Assembly (NCBI RefSeq): GCF_019320115.1
Contig: NC_089593.1
Location: 37,147,835 to 37,211,834 of the forward strand
DNA: 64,000 bases
Origin: Miscanthus floridulus
Lineage: Eukaryota; Streptophyta; Magnoliopsida; Poales; Poaceae
Direction of reading: 5' to 3'
Positions 36,150-48,057 of this stretch are shown piece after piece. The first letter of the stretch is position 1; the number at the start of each line of letters is the position of its first letter. The notes beneath the pieces were generated by a model. It was not told the origin of the DNA. It made no database searches and was given only the letters and a program-made list of their open reading frames with translations. Position numbers and translations under genes: made by a program.

Positions 36150-36326
36150 TGGGCCGAAATTATTATTTCCGACATCGACTATCGAATCACCAAACACGTA
36201 GATCGATGGGACTAATGAGCGGCTCTGCAGCTCAACCACGGCTTCAGTGGTACCCAAGGAGCGGCTAGCCATGCACACAAGGAACAACACTAGAGAAGTG
36301 ACCGCTCTATCGTCACTAGTACCCAT
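36150..36326 (-). pseudogene. GDSL lipase exon 1 (signal peptide and block I)
   Basis: ATG at 36326 gives MGTSDDRAV followed by a hydrophobic stretch (TSLVLFLVCMA), consistent with a secretory signal peptide, and then VFGDSIVDVGNNNF with the nucleophilic Ser of block I. The ATG is chosen because it is the only one ahead of the hydrophobic stretch in this frame. The donor is probably the GT at 36149-36148. The upstream region is the presumed promoter. Confidence 0.85.
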
Positions 36327-36595
36327 GGCTTCGGGCTGGTTAATCAAACGAAAATGATGCTATATATCTTAGATGTTTTCTTTTTCCCTCCAAATATTCG
36401 TAGCTAGTAGCAGCTTGCTGCTAAGGGATGCTTTCAGAGCTGGAGCTCGATTGGTTTGATGGCTTTGGAGTGAGAGGAGAGATGCTTGTAGCCTGGTGGC
36501 ATTTATAGTGTTTAGATCCAACGTGAGATACACGCTGCTTCACATACACGTACGAGTACGATGATTGATTGGAAATCGTTACTGCTTTCCATTCG

Positions 36596-36836
36596 GGCCC
36601 GGTTTAGTTGGCGAAAATTTTTGGGAAATTGTACTGTAGCATTTTATTGTTATTTGATAATTAGTATCTAATCATAGTTTAATTAGGCTTAAAAGATTTG
36701 TCTCATGAATTTCATCTAAACTGTGTAATTAATTTTATTTTTTATTTATATTTAATGCTTTATGCATGCGTCCAAAGATTCGATGTGACGGAAAATCTTG
36801 AGAAATTTTACAAAATTTTAGAAACTAAACGGTACC
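36596..36836. mobile_element. MITE upstream of the lipase gene
   Basis: About 240 bp with inverted ends GGTTTAGTTGGCGAAAATTTT and the complement of AAAATTTTAGAAACTAAACGG. The GTTTAGTT...AACTAAAC type is frequent in grasses. It lies 270 bp upstream of the lipase start codon and could have influenced its promoter. Superfamily not assigned. Confidence 0.75.
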
Positions 36837-37922
36837 TCGCTGCGGGGTAGGTAGCTAGACGCATCTTTCTCTACAGGACATTCGTACTGATTAATGAGCA
36901 TGGTGGTTGGGAGAGTACGTGCCAATTAATGCAAGATAACAACGTGCAGATAGTGTGGAGTGGACAGCATGGAATAGAATTATTCTACCTTCTATATGTA
37001 TTTTGAAGTTGAAAGGTAAGTTGAAACGTTGCATTGGTCATCTATGTGTCGAGTTGTGTCGTTTGTGTTGTACATGTCTCTTCACTTGTGAATGTGCAGG
37101 TATTTGGTTTCCCCTAAGACGGTCGACGGAGATGAAAAACGTTAAGTGTGGAGCCCGTGCACGATGAACCAAGAACGGTGAAGGACGGACGAGATGGCTT
37201 GGACCGTGAAACCGGAGGCTGCAGAATTGATCATGTGCGGCTAACATTGGACACATGAGCAAAAGTACATGGGTGATGAAGACGGTGTCAACTTAGTCAA
37301 GGAGGAGAACAATAGCATTGTAGCACTTTGGTGGAGGCTGGACTTGCATCTACATCGGGGATGGTGAAGAAGATGGAAGGCGAAGGCGTCAGAGCTTGGC
37401 AAATGTTGAACACGCGCATTAACATCACTTAGTCACGCCTGGTGAAGCATGCATAAGGGGTTTGTCGGTTCGGTCCTCAAAACCGTCGTTTGGTGGATTG
37501 GGGTGAGTGGTAGATCGGCAGACGGGTAGTGAAATCTCGAATCTTGCGTCGAGACGAAGCAGAGTTGAGAAGGCATTGGGTCCGTTGGATGAATGTTGAA
37601 AATTCTGAACGATTTCACCACTCGAGGTATTGTAATGAGTACTTCTTGTATGGTGCTCCTTAGGAAATAGCAAAGTGCCTGATTGTTAGCCAAGCCCCTT
37701 GAAGATTAGATTCTCATTTGTTTAGTTGAAAGTTTTTGGTTAGGGTTAGAAAGATAGACAAAGGAGGGACTCTTTTGATTTGAGTTTTGCCATCCATAGT
37801 TTTGAGATCCACTAGAAGTGGCTTATAATCTACATCATGAAGTAATCCAAAGATCACTTTCGAGCTCCACTTGTTCTCCTCTCTCGAATCTAAAATTTTC
37901 CTTTTTCTATGATTTTTTGAGT
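36837..37922. other. Unassigned sequence between the lipase promoter region and the Tat element
   Basis: No domain recognised in any frame. Codons are not conserved-looking and frames are short. Composition and phrases resemble untranslated retrotransposon sequence, but I found no LTR ends or primer site, so no call is made. Confidence 0.3.
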
Positions 37923-38795
37923 TGTAGACGTCGGAAGTGATCCGAATCACACAACAATAGGGCCTTGAACGCCCGGGCCGCTATGGACCGAAGAACGCAG
38001 CGAAGATATCACTCTTTCATGGTAAAGAATGGAGAGGTTTACAAGCAAACCACCAAAGGATAACCAACTTGCTTGCGTGACGAAGAACCGGCTAGTTTTC
38101 AGGCAAACTAGCAAAGAAACCGGCGAAGCTCTCGCCTGGGAGGGACCCCATCAGGGCAAGGACGTCGCCGGGTTGCCCTAGGTTGGACGGCAAGCCTAGG
38201 GTGCCATCCTTGATCGTGGATCAAGGGATGACAGCATGGAGGTTGGAGAAGAGGGTAAAAGGGAGTTTGTAGATTGGTTTGTATGATGATTGGATAGATG
38301 GAAACTCAATCGGCCATTATCCTCTTATATACATAGATGGGGGTGGTCTTATTCTAGTAGGAAACCTCTCCAAGACTTAATCTCCAAGTTTTCCACGAGT
38401 TTGGAAGAGTTGGGATCAAGTTTGCACTCTCCCTGATTTGGACTGCGAAAATCAGAAGTTCTGATAGGGGGTCAGAAGTTCTGATTTTCGCGCAAAGCCA
38501 GCACCTCCAGGCGAACATCAGAAGTTCTGATGGGGGGTTAGAAGTTCTAATTTCCGCACAAAGCCAGCACTTCTAAGCGAAAATCAGAAGTTCTGATAGG
38601 GGGTCAGAAGTTCTAATTTTAGCACAAACTCAGAACCTCCAGGCGAAAATGAGGGGTTGTGATAGGGGGTTAGAAGTTCTGGTAGGGTGAGATTTTCTTG
38701 AGGGAACAACTCCTTCATCTAGACTCTGGAACATGATGGTTTAGTCCATCCTCACATCGATGACTTCATAGAATGGACAATTTTGATTGTCAACA
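37923..38795 (-). repeat. Tat 3' LTR with 66-bp tandem repeats
   Basis: 873 bp. Inside, CAGAAGTTCTGATAGGGGGT recurs at 38453, 38519 and 38585 (period 66) with a worn fourth unit near 38650. The same repeats are in the right LTR. A purine-rich AGGAGGGCA lies just inside the element at its edge, in the place of the polypurine tract. Confidence 0.85.
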
Positions 38796-39309
38796 TATGC
38801 CCTCCTGTTTTTAGGTGAATGATGCATGAACCTGAAAACACTTGATCAATCAAGAATAAAACCAAATAGCAACGATACCCATCTCATTGGCTGCTCAGTG
38901 ACTAAGGGCAATGTATACATCGGCCATTTTTGTTCTAAAAGCGATACATGTATCGGCCATTGGAGAGCATTTAGGCTTCTTGCCAAACACTAGGAAAGTA
39001 CTTTTTCAAGTGCCTTCCATTGATTGCTTTTATGAGACGTTCACCTTGCAATGTCTCTAGCATATAGAATTTTGAATATGACTTTGATCACTTTGTAAGG
39101 ACCATCCCAATTAGGTGACCACTTGCCAAACTGATTGCTCTTCGATCCAATTGGTAGTATGGTTTTCTATACTAATTCTCCCACTTGAAAGGATTTGCTT
39201 TTGACTTTCTTATTGTATGCTTTGGCAACTCGAGCTTTATCTTTCTCTATTTCCTTGAGAGCTTTTAATCTCACATCAGTCGCCTCATAGATGTTATCCA
39301 TCATCAAAT

Positions 39310-40258
39310 CATGATACACAATAGCTCATAGATCATTTTGTTTAGTAAGTCCATATGCATCCAAATTCACATCAACAGACAACACGGCCTCTTGACCATA
39401 TACTAACTCAAAAGGAGTAACCTTTGTAGCACCATGCCTTGAAATGCGATGTGCCCATAGAGCCTCAGACAAAACTTCATGCCACCTCCTTGGATTCTCC
39501 TCAATCTTCTTTCTGATGTGCTTGATCAAAGTCTTATTACTAGACTCAGCTTGGCCATTGGCTTGAGGATAGTACAGAGATAAATTGAGCAACTTGATCT
39601 TATATAATTCGGTAAATTTCCTCACCTCTTTGGACACAAACGATGTCCCTTGATCTATAGTTAACGTTTGATGATGCCAAATCTATGAATAATATGTCTA
39701 GTGATGAACTCAATTACCTCCTTATGTGTCATATTCTTCAAAGGAACTACCTCGGTCCACTTAGTAAAGTAATCCATAGCAACTAACACAAATCGGTGTC
39801 CCTTCGAAGATGAGGGATGTATTTGGCCAACGAAGTCTAGCCCCAACCACAAAAAGGCCATGGTTTGATGATAGGATGAAGTATAGCAGCACGCACAAGC
39901 TTAATATTTTCAAACTTCTGACACTCTTCGCATCCTCTGAAGTAACGAAAGCAATCGGCCATCATAGTAGGCCAATAAAAACAATCTTTACGCAATAACC
40001 ACTTCATCTTCGGGGCCGATTGATGCGTACCACAAATGCCTTCATGGACTTCTCCCATAGCAACTCTTGCTTGACCAGATCCCAAACACTTAAGCACAAG
40101 TCTTCGGTGGTTCTCTGATAGAGCTCATCATCATGCAATACATACTTAAAAGCGCTCCGTCGAACACCCTTATCAATTTTAGCACTTGGATCACATAAAT
40201 ATTTCAGTAAGGGAGTCCTCCAATCTTCTAAATCGGCCCCAACATCACTGAATGTCAT
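39310..40258 (-). pseudogene. Tat integrase (zinc finger, catalytic core), broken
   Basis: In minus-strand order: HEGICGTHQ and CEECQKFE form the HHCC zinc finger, LDFVGQIHPSSSKGH and MDYFTKWTE hold the first catalytic Asp, then YYPQANGQAESSNKTL with the catalytic Glu, and WAHRISRHGATKVTPFELVYG. Integrase inserts the cDNA into chromosomes. The frame is interrupted by stops and shifts (e.g. around 39640 and 39840), so it is dead. Motifs such as SSSKGH and VPLKNMTH are typical of the Tat lineage. Confidence 0.85.
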
Positions 40259-40558
40259 ATCGGGCTAATTTGGGAGCTTCTCAGACGAATTGACTGGGCT
40301 GGTAACAGGGGAGTCGGCTGAGCCGACTAGGGCAGTCAGCTTAGCTGACTTGGAGGAGTTGGCTTAGTCGACCTGGATATGACAAAGATGGAGTCGGCTG
40401 AGCTGACTAGGTTAGTCGGCTTAGCCAATTGGTCTGTACCTACATGGAAAAAATTTAAACTTTCATGCATCGGCTATTCTTGAATATGAAAATTACGCCC
40501 ACCGATGTCATAGTCAGATGCTTGTTGAGCTAACATGTTGGCCTTTTGATTTCATGCC
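40259..40558 (-). other. Tat pol linker with 17-bp palindromes
   Basis: The palindrome AGTCGGCTGAGCCGACT (40312-40328) and the related AGTCAGCTTAGCTGACT (40334-40350) plus two imperfect copies near 40392 and 40414. Related copies occur in the gag region at 55303-55420. The segment between RNase H and integrase would code for a Ser/Ala/Lys-rich linker. The inner gypsy element entered at ATGCC (40554-40558). Confidence 0.6.
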
Positions 40559-43548
40559 TGTCACACCCAATTTTAAGGATAAAATTGAATGCACTAACTC
40601 ATGTGTGCCCAGGGATCAATCACACACACAAGCTGACAATTACATAAAGTATCATCACAGAGTCTCTTACATCAAGAACCATAATATAACTTAGTCTTAC
40701 ATCACACAGCGGAATATAAAAAGATAACTCTCTCATGGGACTTTATCACAGGGAAGGTCAACTGGTTGACCACAAGCCTAATAATCCTCAGAAAATTCCT
40801 CATACCCGTTGTCATATGTTACCCATCCGGGATTTTTGTCCAAATAAAGAAATAAATAAGCATAAGTACTTCTCGTACTTAACAAGATAACATGGGGTTA
40901 TGTAGCTCAAAAAGGACGACACTGGCTTACTGCAGTTAGCACTTTTAGTAAGTCAGAATTTTATTACCAATTATTATCAAGTTATGCTTAAGCTCCCATT
41001 TAAACCCACATAATCAGATATCAGAATTATTTGCATCATATTATCATCGTAAACCATCATAAATGAACCACAATGAGCATCCAATTAATCTATGAGTTTT
41101 CTAGGCCACTCATGACCATGAGCACGGCTGTTATAATAGTTTGTAACCCTCTGCAGAGGTGGTGCACATTCACTGCGAGTCATGATTCCCATATGCCCAA
41201 GTTAATTACTCCCATGTCACTGCCAAGGTGAGCGGGCAGGGTACACTATGAAGCCATTTCATAGGTTTCTCTAACAAGTTAGGGCTGCTAGGTTTCCTCG
41301 TCAGGTAGATGTAGGAACCCCCCCTTTCCTATGGCACATATCCATCGTGGCTATACACATAGGAACAGAGGTAGCCCTATACCCAACGTGGCAAGCCCCT
41401 CTTGCGCCATAAAGGTAACCTCTAACAAGCTAGAAAAGGTCCTATTACTGAGCTAAAGTCAGAGCCATATGACTCTCCCAGTTGCACTATTAGTCCCAGC
41501 TTTTGCCGACAGATGAGTCCTTATGGAGGGCCGGCACCAACATGATCAAAATCCATTTGCACCTTCGCCCTATGGATCAGTTCTTATAAATCATGTTATA
41601 CTTTTAGTTCCATAGAACCATTCTCCATCATGTAGATCATGTTCAGTTAGAGCACTAGCAATCTACCCATATGCAATTAACCCATAGGAGTCAAGGGAGC
41701 AAGTCATCAAATGACTAGAATGTCCTTATGGTTATCAAAATTAGACACATGCACATGAGTAAATGATTAAAGTGAATAGGACATCAAGGTAGGCCCATGC
41801 TATAGTTGCCTTGGTTCACAAACTCTTGCTGGTCCTGCTGGTCATCGAAGAACTCTTGATCTCCAACGTTCTCCTCACCGTCTAAACGCGACCAACACGG
41901 CAACATACAACATTCCAAAGGCATTCATACAAAGCAAACAATCCTACAGTTAGAATAGTACACCAACAGTATAGAAAACAAGATAAAATGTTTATGAAAA
42001 TAATCTACGTCTCGCTACGATCACGTCAACGCGAAGTTCACGAAAATCGGAGCTAAAACGCGAAAGTTATGAATTAAACAGGGTTTTCTATAGCACTTTA
42101 TTTTATTAAAACTAATCATGAAATTTAAAAGTTGCAAACTTGATTTACAGTGGTACTAACATGTAGACTATGAAATTACGAAGCTAATGCAATTTGAACG
42201 GATCAATTTAGAGCTAAAACGACGATTTTATAAGCAAAACAGTACAAATGGCATTTCTGTAAATACTGAAAATGTACTTTGGACAAAAACAATTTAGTTT
42301 ACGTTTTCAAAAGAAGAAAGCGTACTCAGGAATTTGCGCTATGGACTGCGGGTCCAATTTGCTGAAAACTGAGGGGTTCTTTAGCAAAACCACCCGCAAA
42401 GGGGTATCAGCCACTGGTGGCCGTAGGATCAAGATCGGACGGCCTGAAATAGATCTGGGGGAGAGAGAAGGAGATGCCGGTGCCGGAATAGGTAGCAGCC
42501 GCGGCGGGGCTCCATGGCCGGCGATGAGGAGCATGCCGGCGAGCTCAGTACAAGGGCTAGGGGCCACGGTTCAGAGAACCGAGGGCACTGGGGAGTTGCG
42601 GAGGAACTCGCGACCTCAACCAGGCCGAGAACGGGGCCGGTGGACGCGGTAGGCGCGGTGGTCACCATGGCCGGTGGCCGAGAGCTCGCGACGCACATGG
42701 CTAAAGCACTAGAAGACATGAAATGGGAAATAAACCGCATGGGGAGAGAGAGAGGATCACGGTGAAGCTCACAGCAGGGAGAACGGAGTCGACGGCAGCT
42801 CAGAGACGGCGGTTCACACGGAGGCGGGCGGCGGATCCCGGCGAACTCGATAGTTGTGTCTCTGCTGCGCTTGGTGAATGCGAAGAAGAGGTGGGGAAGG
42901 CAGCAGGGAGTGCACGCGGAGGGGTTCGACTTCGTTTTAAAGAGGCCGAGGAGCGGGCGACGCGCCCACGACGCGAGAAGAGCGGGTGCGGGGCGGCGGT
43001 TGCTCCAGGCCTGCACGGGCGGTTGTGGGATGCGCGAAAGGAGGTGGGGGTGGAGCTGACAAGCGGGGCCGGGACATCAGCCGCTGAGGGAAGAAAAGGG
43101 TGCGGTGGTTTCCACTCGCCCGGTTGGGCCAGCCCAAGTAGGAACGGGAGAGGGGGAAAGGAAAGGCGCGCGGGCCGACAGTCTACTGGGCTGGCGCGGG
43201 GGGGGGGGAGTTGGGCCAGCGGCCAACTAGACCAACGAGAGGGAGAAAAAGGCCATGGGCCAAAATTGAGGAAGGGAGGGAAAGGAAAGGTAGTTTCCTT
43301 TTTCTTTTTCCAAACCAAAATTCCAAATGTATTTTCAAATAAGTTTTGAATCCTTTTGAGTTTAAATCAAAAACCACTCAACATATTAAATACAATGCTC
43401 CAGCATGAGTGCATCAACATGTTTCTAACCTTATATTTGATTTTATTTTCACAAAAATTATTTCTTTCCTATATTTCAATGTTCACATAATAACATAATT
43501 AAATCAAGATTTTCTTATTTCAAAAAGGCTGAAATTTTGGGTGTTATA
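40559..43548 (-). repeat. Tekay 3' LTR
   Basis: 2,990 bp. Mostly AT-rich, with a GC-rich block at about 42440-43270 that is probably the U3/promoter-to-leader part in minus orientation, with TTTAAAACG near 42939 as a TATA-like site. Open frames in this block on both strands come from its composition. A run of 11 G lies at 43198-43208. Confidence 0.9.
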
Positions 43549-43597
43549 ATTCTACCCCCCTTAAGATGAATCTCGTCCTCGAGATTCGGATGATTGT

Positions 43598-46500
43598 TTA
43601 CTCAAACAATTGGGGATAAGACTTTCTCAGATCCTCTTCTCTTTCCCAAGTAGCTTCATCCTCTATATACCGATTCCACTGCACCTTGCACATCTTTATA
43701 GTTCGGCTTCTTGTAACTCTTTCGGTAGTTTCCAAGATCTTTATCGGATACTCTTCATATGTAAGATCTTCCTTAACACCAAGCTCTTCCAAAGGGATCT
43801 GCTCTTCTGGTACCCTCAAACACTTTTTCAATTGAGAAACATGGAACACATCATGCACACCTGACAAACTTTCAGGTAGTTCTAATTGATAGGCTACTTC
43901 TCCACGTCTCTCTAAGATCTTAAAAGGTCCAATATACCTTGGTGCTAACTTTCCCTTCATATTGAATCTTTTCACACTTCTCATTGGAGACACCTTCAAG
44001 TACACATAATCACCAACTTTGAAACTCAGCTCTCTTCTGCGAGTATCAGCATAACTCTTCTGTCAGGACTGAGCCACTCTTAAGTTATCTCTAATCATTC
44101 TCACTTGTTCTTCCGCGTCTCTAAGGACATTGGGTGCAAACACTTGAGTTTCACCAGTCTGATTCCAGAACAGAGGCGTTCTACATTTATGTCCATACAG
44201 CGCCTCGAAAGGTGCCATCTTAAGACTCTTCTAGTAATTGTTGTTGTATGAGAACTCTGCGTATGGCAGACTCTTATCCCAACTATCACCATACTGTAGT
44301 GCACAAGCTCTCAACATATCTTCCAAAATCTGATTGATCCTTTCAGTTTGTCCATCAGTTTGCGGGTGGTAAGCAGAACTAAAATTCAACTTTGTCCCCA
44401 AAGATCTATGTACTTTATGCCAGAATTATGATGTAAACTGAGTGCCTCTATCCGACACAATTTTCTTGGGAACACCATGTAAGCACACTATTCTTTGCAT
44501 GTACAACTCTGCTAACCTTGCACCCGTATAGATAGTCTTGACTGGTAAAAAGTGAGCAACCTTGGTGAGTCGATCCACTATTACCCATATTGAATCATAA
44601 CCTCTTTGAGTGCAGGGCAATCCTATGATAAAATCCATACCAACTTCTTCCCACTTCCATTCAAGAATCTTCATTGGTTGTAGCAACCCTGCAGGTCTTT
44701 GATGCTCAGCTTTCACTCTTTGACAAGTGTCACATAAGGCCACATACTCTGCCACATCTCTCTTCAAACCATACCACCAATACTTCTCCTTGAGATCCAA
44801 ATACATCTTGGTACTTCTGAGATGTATAGAATAAGCAGACTCATGGGCCTCTTATAGAATTGCATCACAGATAGCCTTCACTTCAGGTACGCATATCCTT
44901 TTTTCGAACCAAAGAGTACCATTCTCATCCATCCTGAATCCTGGTGCCTTTCCAAGCACTACATTCTCCGCTATCTCTCTTAGTTTTTCATCCTCCAATT
45001 GACCTTTGTGTATCTCTTGTTCCAATGTAGGATCTATCACCAATTCCATTGCATTAGTGACAAAACTCAAGTTGAGATGCTCCATTTCAGCACACAACTC
45101 TGCTGACATAAAAGTCATCCCAAGTCCATTAGCATAACTCTTCCTGCTAAGTGCATCAGCTACGACATTTGTTTTTCCTGGATTATAATGCACTTCCAAG
45201 TCATAGTCTTTGATCAATTCTAACCAATGACGTTGTCTTAGATTCAAATCTAATTGGGTAAAGATATACTTCAAACTCTTGTGATCCATATAGATATCAC
45301 TCTTATGCCCAATTAGATAATGTCTCCAGATTTTCAAAGCATGAACCACAGCTGCCAATTCCAAGTCATGAGTAGGGTAATTCAACTCATTCTTCCTCAA
45401 CTGTCTAGATGCATATGCCACCACTCTTCCTTCTTGCATAAGCACACATCCAAGGCCCAAACGGGGTGCATCACAATATATAGAGAAGTTCTTGCTTAAG
45501 TCGGGCAAAATCAATACTAGAGCTGTAGTCAATCTCTTCTTTAGCTCATCAAAGTTTGCCTAGCATTTATCTGACCATACATACTTAGCATTCTTTTCCA
45601 ACAGAGCTATCATAGGCTTAGCAAGCTTGGAAAATCCTTCAATGAACCTCTTGTAGTATCCAGCCAATCCCAAAAAGCTATGAATCTCACTTACAGTGGT
45701 TGGTGGTTTCCAATTCAATACATCTTGCACTTTGCCTGGATCCACTGCTATTCCACCATTGGAGACAACATGACCCAGAAAAGAGACTTCCTTCAACCAA
45801 AACTCACACTTGCTCCACTTAGCGTACAACTTATGTTCTCTAAGCTTTTGCAAGACCAATCTTATATGTTCAGCATGTTCTTCTTTAGTCTTGGAGAATA
45901 TCAGTATGTCATCTATGAATACAACCACAAATTTATCTTGAAACTCCATGAACACCTTATTCATCAGATACATAAAGTATGCAGGTGCATTGGTTAATCC
46001 AAAAGACATAATGGTATACTCATACAATCCATACCGTGTAGTGAATGCTGTCTTGGGTATGTCCGAGTTTTGAATCTTTAGCTGATGGTACCCTAAGCAG
46101 AGATCAATCTTGGAGAACACATGGGCTCCTCTCAACTGATCAAACAAGTCATCTATCCTAGGCAAAGGGTATTTATTCTTGATTGTAACCTCATTAAGTG
46201 AATGGTAATCCACACACATCCGTTGACTACCATCCTTCTTATCCAAAAAGATCACAGGTGCCCCCCATGGGGAAGAACTAGGGCGTATGAAACCTTTTTC
46301 TTGCAACTCTTTTAGTTGTTTCTTAAGTTCTTCTAATTTATTAACCCCCATTCTATATGGATGTTTAGCTATTGGTGCAGTTCTAGGTAATAATTCAATA
46401 ATGAATTCAATGTCTCGGTCAGGTGGCATACCTAGCGAGTCATCGGGGAAGACATCCAGGAACTCCTCCACGACACAATCTTGTTCATTGACATCACCAT

Positions 46501-46960
46501 CCAACTGATTCACAGTGGCTGTAGGCTAAGCTTGCACTATCACTTCTACACAGATTCTATCTCCATTGAGTGATGTCACAACCATAGATTTCTCCTGACA
46601 CTGGATCACTGCCCGATGTTGTTTCATCCAATCCATTCCCAGAATAAGATCAATTCCCGTTGTTCTCAACACAATTGGTTTCACTTTGAAGTCTACCCCC
46701 CTTAAGGAAATGCTAGTTGAGGGACTCCAATATGAAGCGGGCATACTACCTCCCGGTTAATTTACTAGTATGCGGTTTTTCATGGCACACAAAGGTATGC
46801 TATGCATTCTAACAAAAGCTTGGGAAATAAAAGAATGCAAAGCACCAAAATCAAAAAGTACTATAGCAGAGATAGAGTTGACGCTGAACGTACCCAACAT
46901 GACCTCGGGTGTCTCCTGAGCTACATCAGATGACACATAATTCACCTTCGCAGTGTGAGG
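43598..46960 (-). pseudogene. Tekay pol: protease, RT, RNase H, integrase, chromodomain
   Basis: One continuous frame broken by about seven stops. In order from 46945: protease-like (VLFDFGALHSFIS, with Asp-Phe-Gly in place of the usual Asp-Ser/Thr-Gly), RT with [16 protein letters not shown] and catalytic [12 protein letters not shown], RNase H with [13 protein letters not shown] and [12 protein letters not shown], integrase zinc finger CDTCQRVKAEH, core MDFIIGLP and SAYHPQTDGQTER, then a chromodomain with VTRSRTIKMCKVQWNRY and EATWEREEDL ending at 43598. The chromodomain marks the chromovirus branch and is thought to guide insertion to heterochromatin. Stops are mostly TAG/TAA/TGA at Gln or Arg positions, so no working polyprotein can be made. 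Confidence 0.9.
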
Positions 46961-48057
46961 TGGTTGGGCATTGAACTTCTGATTGCCAGTTTGGTTCTGA
47001 GGTGCTTGCTAGTTCTGCTTCTTTGGACACTGATGAGCATAGTGACCTACCTCTCCACAGCGGTAGCATGCATTGGTGTTATTAGGTGCACCACTCTTCG
47101 TAGGAGCATTGTTGGATGGTCCCTGGCGTGTTGCCAAATTCCAGTCTATTGCGGGGGACGCTGATTACCATACTGTTGCTGGTACTGAGGGCATTGCTGG
47201 AACTGATTATGTTGAGGATACTGACCATGGTTTCCCTGGTTAGATGGTCCTTGATTCCTTTGTTGAAAACCCTGCTGTGGATATGCACGTGGGCAGGTGT
47301 TACTTCCAGGAGCTTGCCCTTGAAGCCTCCTCTTCTTGGCTTCCATCTCTTTGCGCTTATCGTCAATCACAATAGCGCGGTTCACTAATGACTAAAAGTT
47401 AGGGTAGGTGTTGGACATCAGCTAAAGCTGCAGTCTATCATAGAGTCCCTTGAGGAAATAGCGTTGCTTATCCTTATCCTCAGCTACATCATTTGGAGCA
47501 TAGCATGATAGTTGAGCAAACTTGTCACGATACTCCACCACAGTCATGGATCCTTGCTTGAGGGACCTGAATTCCTCCTGCTTCAATTCCATGAGTCCAT
47601 CCGGGATATGATAAGACCGAAAATTGTCCTTGAATTCCTATCAGGTAATAGCAGGAGCGTTGTTGGGGTGTTCATACTGGAAAGAATCCCACCAATCCTG
47701 AGCTGCTCCCTGGAGTTGACCAGAAGCATACAACACCTTCTCAAGATCATTGTATTGTGCTATGTTAAGTTGCTTCTCAACAGCACACAACCAATCATCT
47801 GCCTCCATAGGGTCTGAGGCATGAGTGAACACCGGTGGACGACCCTTCATAAACTTTCCATGCTTATCTCTGACCTGAATAGGCGGTGCTCCTCTTGTAG
47901 GTTCATTGTCCAAGCGCTGCACCATAGCTTGCATCAACTGCGCTTGCATTCCCAATAATTGTTCTATGGTTACAGGTGGCGGTGGCGGTGGTGGTGGATT
48001 TATGAGAGCATCACACCCACGACCATGGCCTCTGCCTCTTCCTTCTCTTGCGGCCAT
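46961..48057 (-). pseudogene. Tekay gag, broken
   Basis: Starts MAAREGRGRGHGRG at 48057, then a Pro run, FTHASDPMEADDWLCAVEKQ (retrotransposon gag domain), AAQDWWDSF, then a TGA-TAG pair near 47641 where Trp-Gln is expected. The frame resumes, with TAGs near 47395 and 47425, through a Gln-rich region and into the zinc knuckle CYRCGEVGHYAHQC, which is in the other frame. The frame change before the knuckle is therefore a lesion and not a programmed shift. Confidence 0.85.

Larger units (their letters stand above)
10..36326 (-). pseudogene. GDSL esterase/lipase (SGNH hydrolase) gene, six exons over 36 kb, disrupted
   Basis: The gene reads from an ATG at 36326 leftwards to a TAA at 10-12. GDSL lipases are secreted serine esterases with catalytic Ser in block I and Asp/His in block V. 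Seen here are block I (VFGDSIVDVGNNN) in exon 1, block II (GSGI, after a stop) in exon 3, block III (SAGGNDF) in exon 4 and block V (FWDMLHPTQ) in exon 6, so all catalytic blocks are recognisable and in family order. Exons 3, 4 and 5 have clear AG/GT borders and join in phase 0. Two lesions argue against function: an in-frame TAG at 32819-32821 where the family has a conserved Tyr just before ASGGSGI, and a frameshift in exon 2. Intron 3 is about 31 kb because a CACTA transposon with nested copia elements sits in it. Alternative: a live allele exists elsewhere and this is a decayed copy. Confidence 0.85.

Noticed and set aside
42272..43349. Open frames up to 208 codons on both strands in the Tekay LTR (also 51523-52598)
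   Set aside because: They lie inside an LTR, overlap in many frames, and the two LTR copies differ by frame-changing indels.
46961..47150. Programmed gag-pol frameshift in the Tekay element
   Set aside because: The frame change falls before the gag zinc knuckle, which would itself be out of frame, so it is a lesion.
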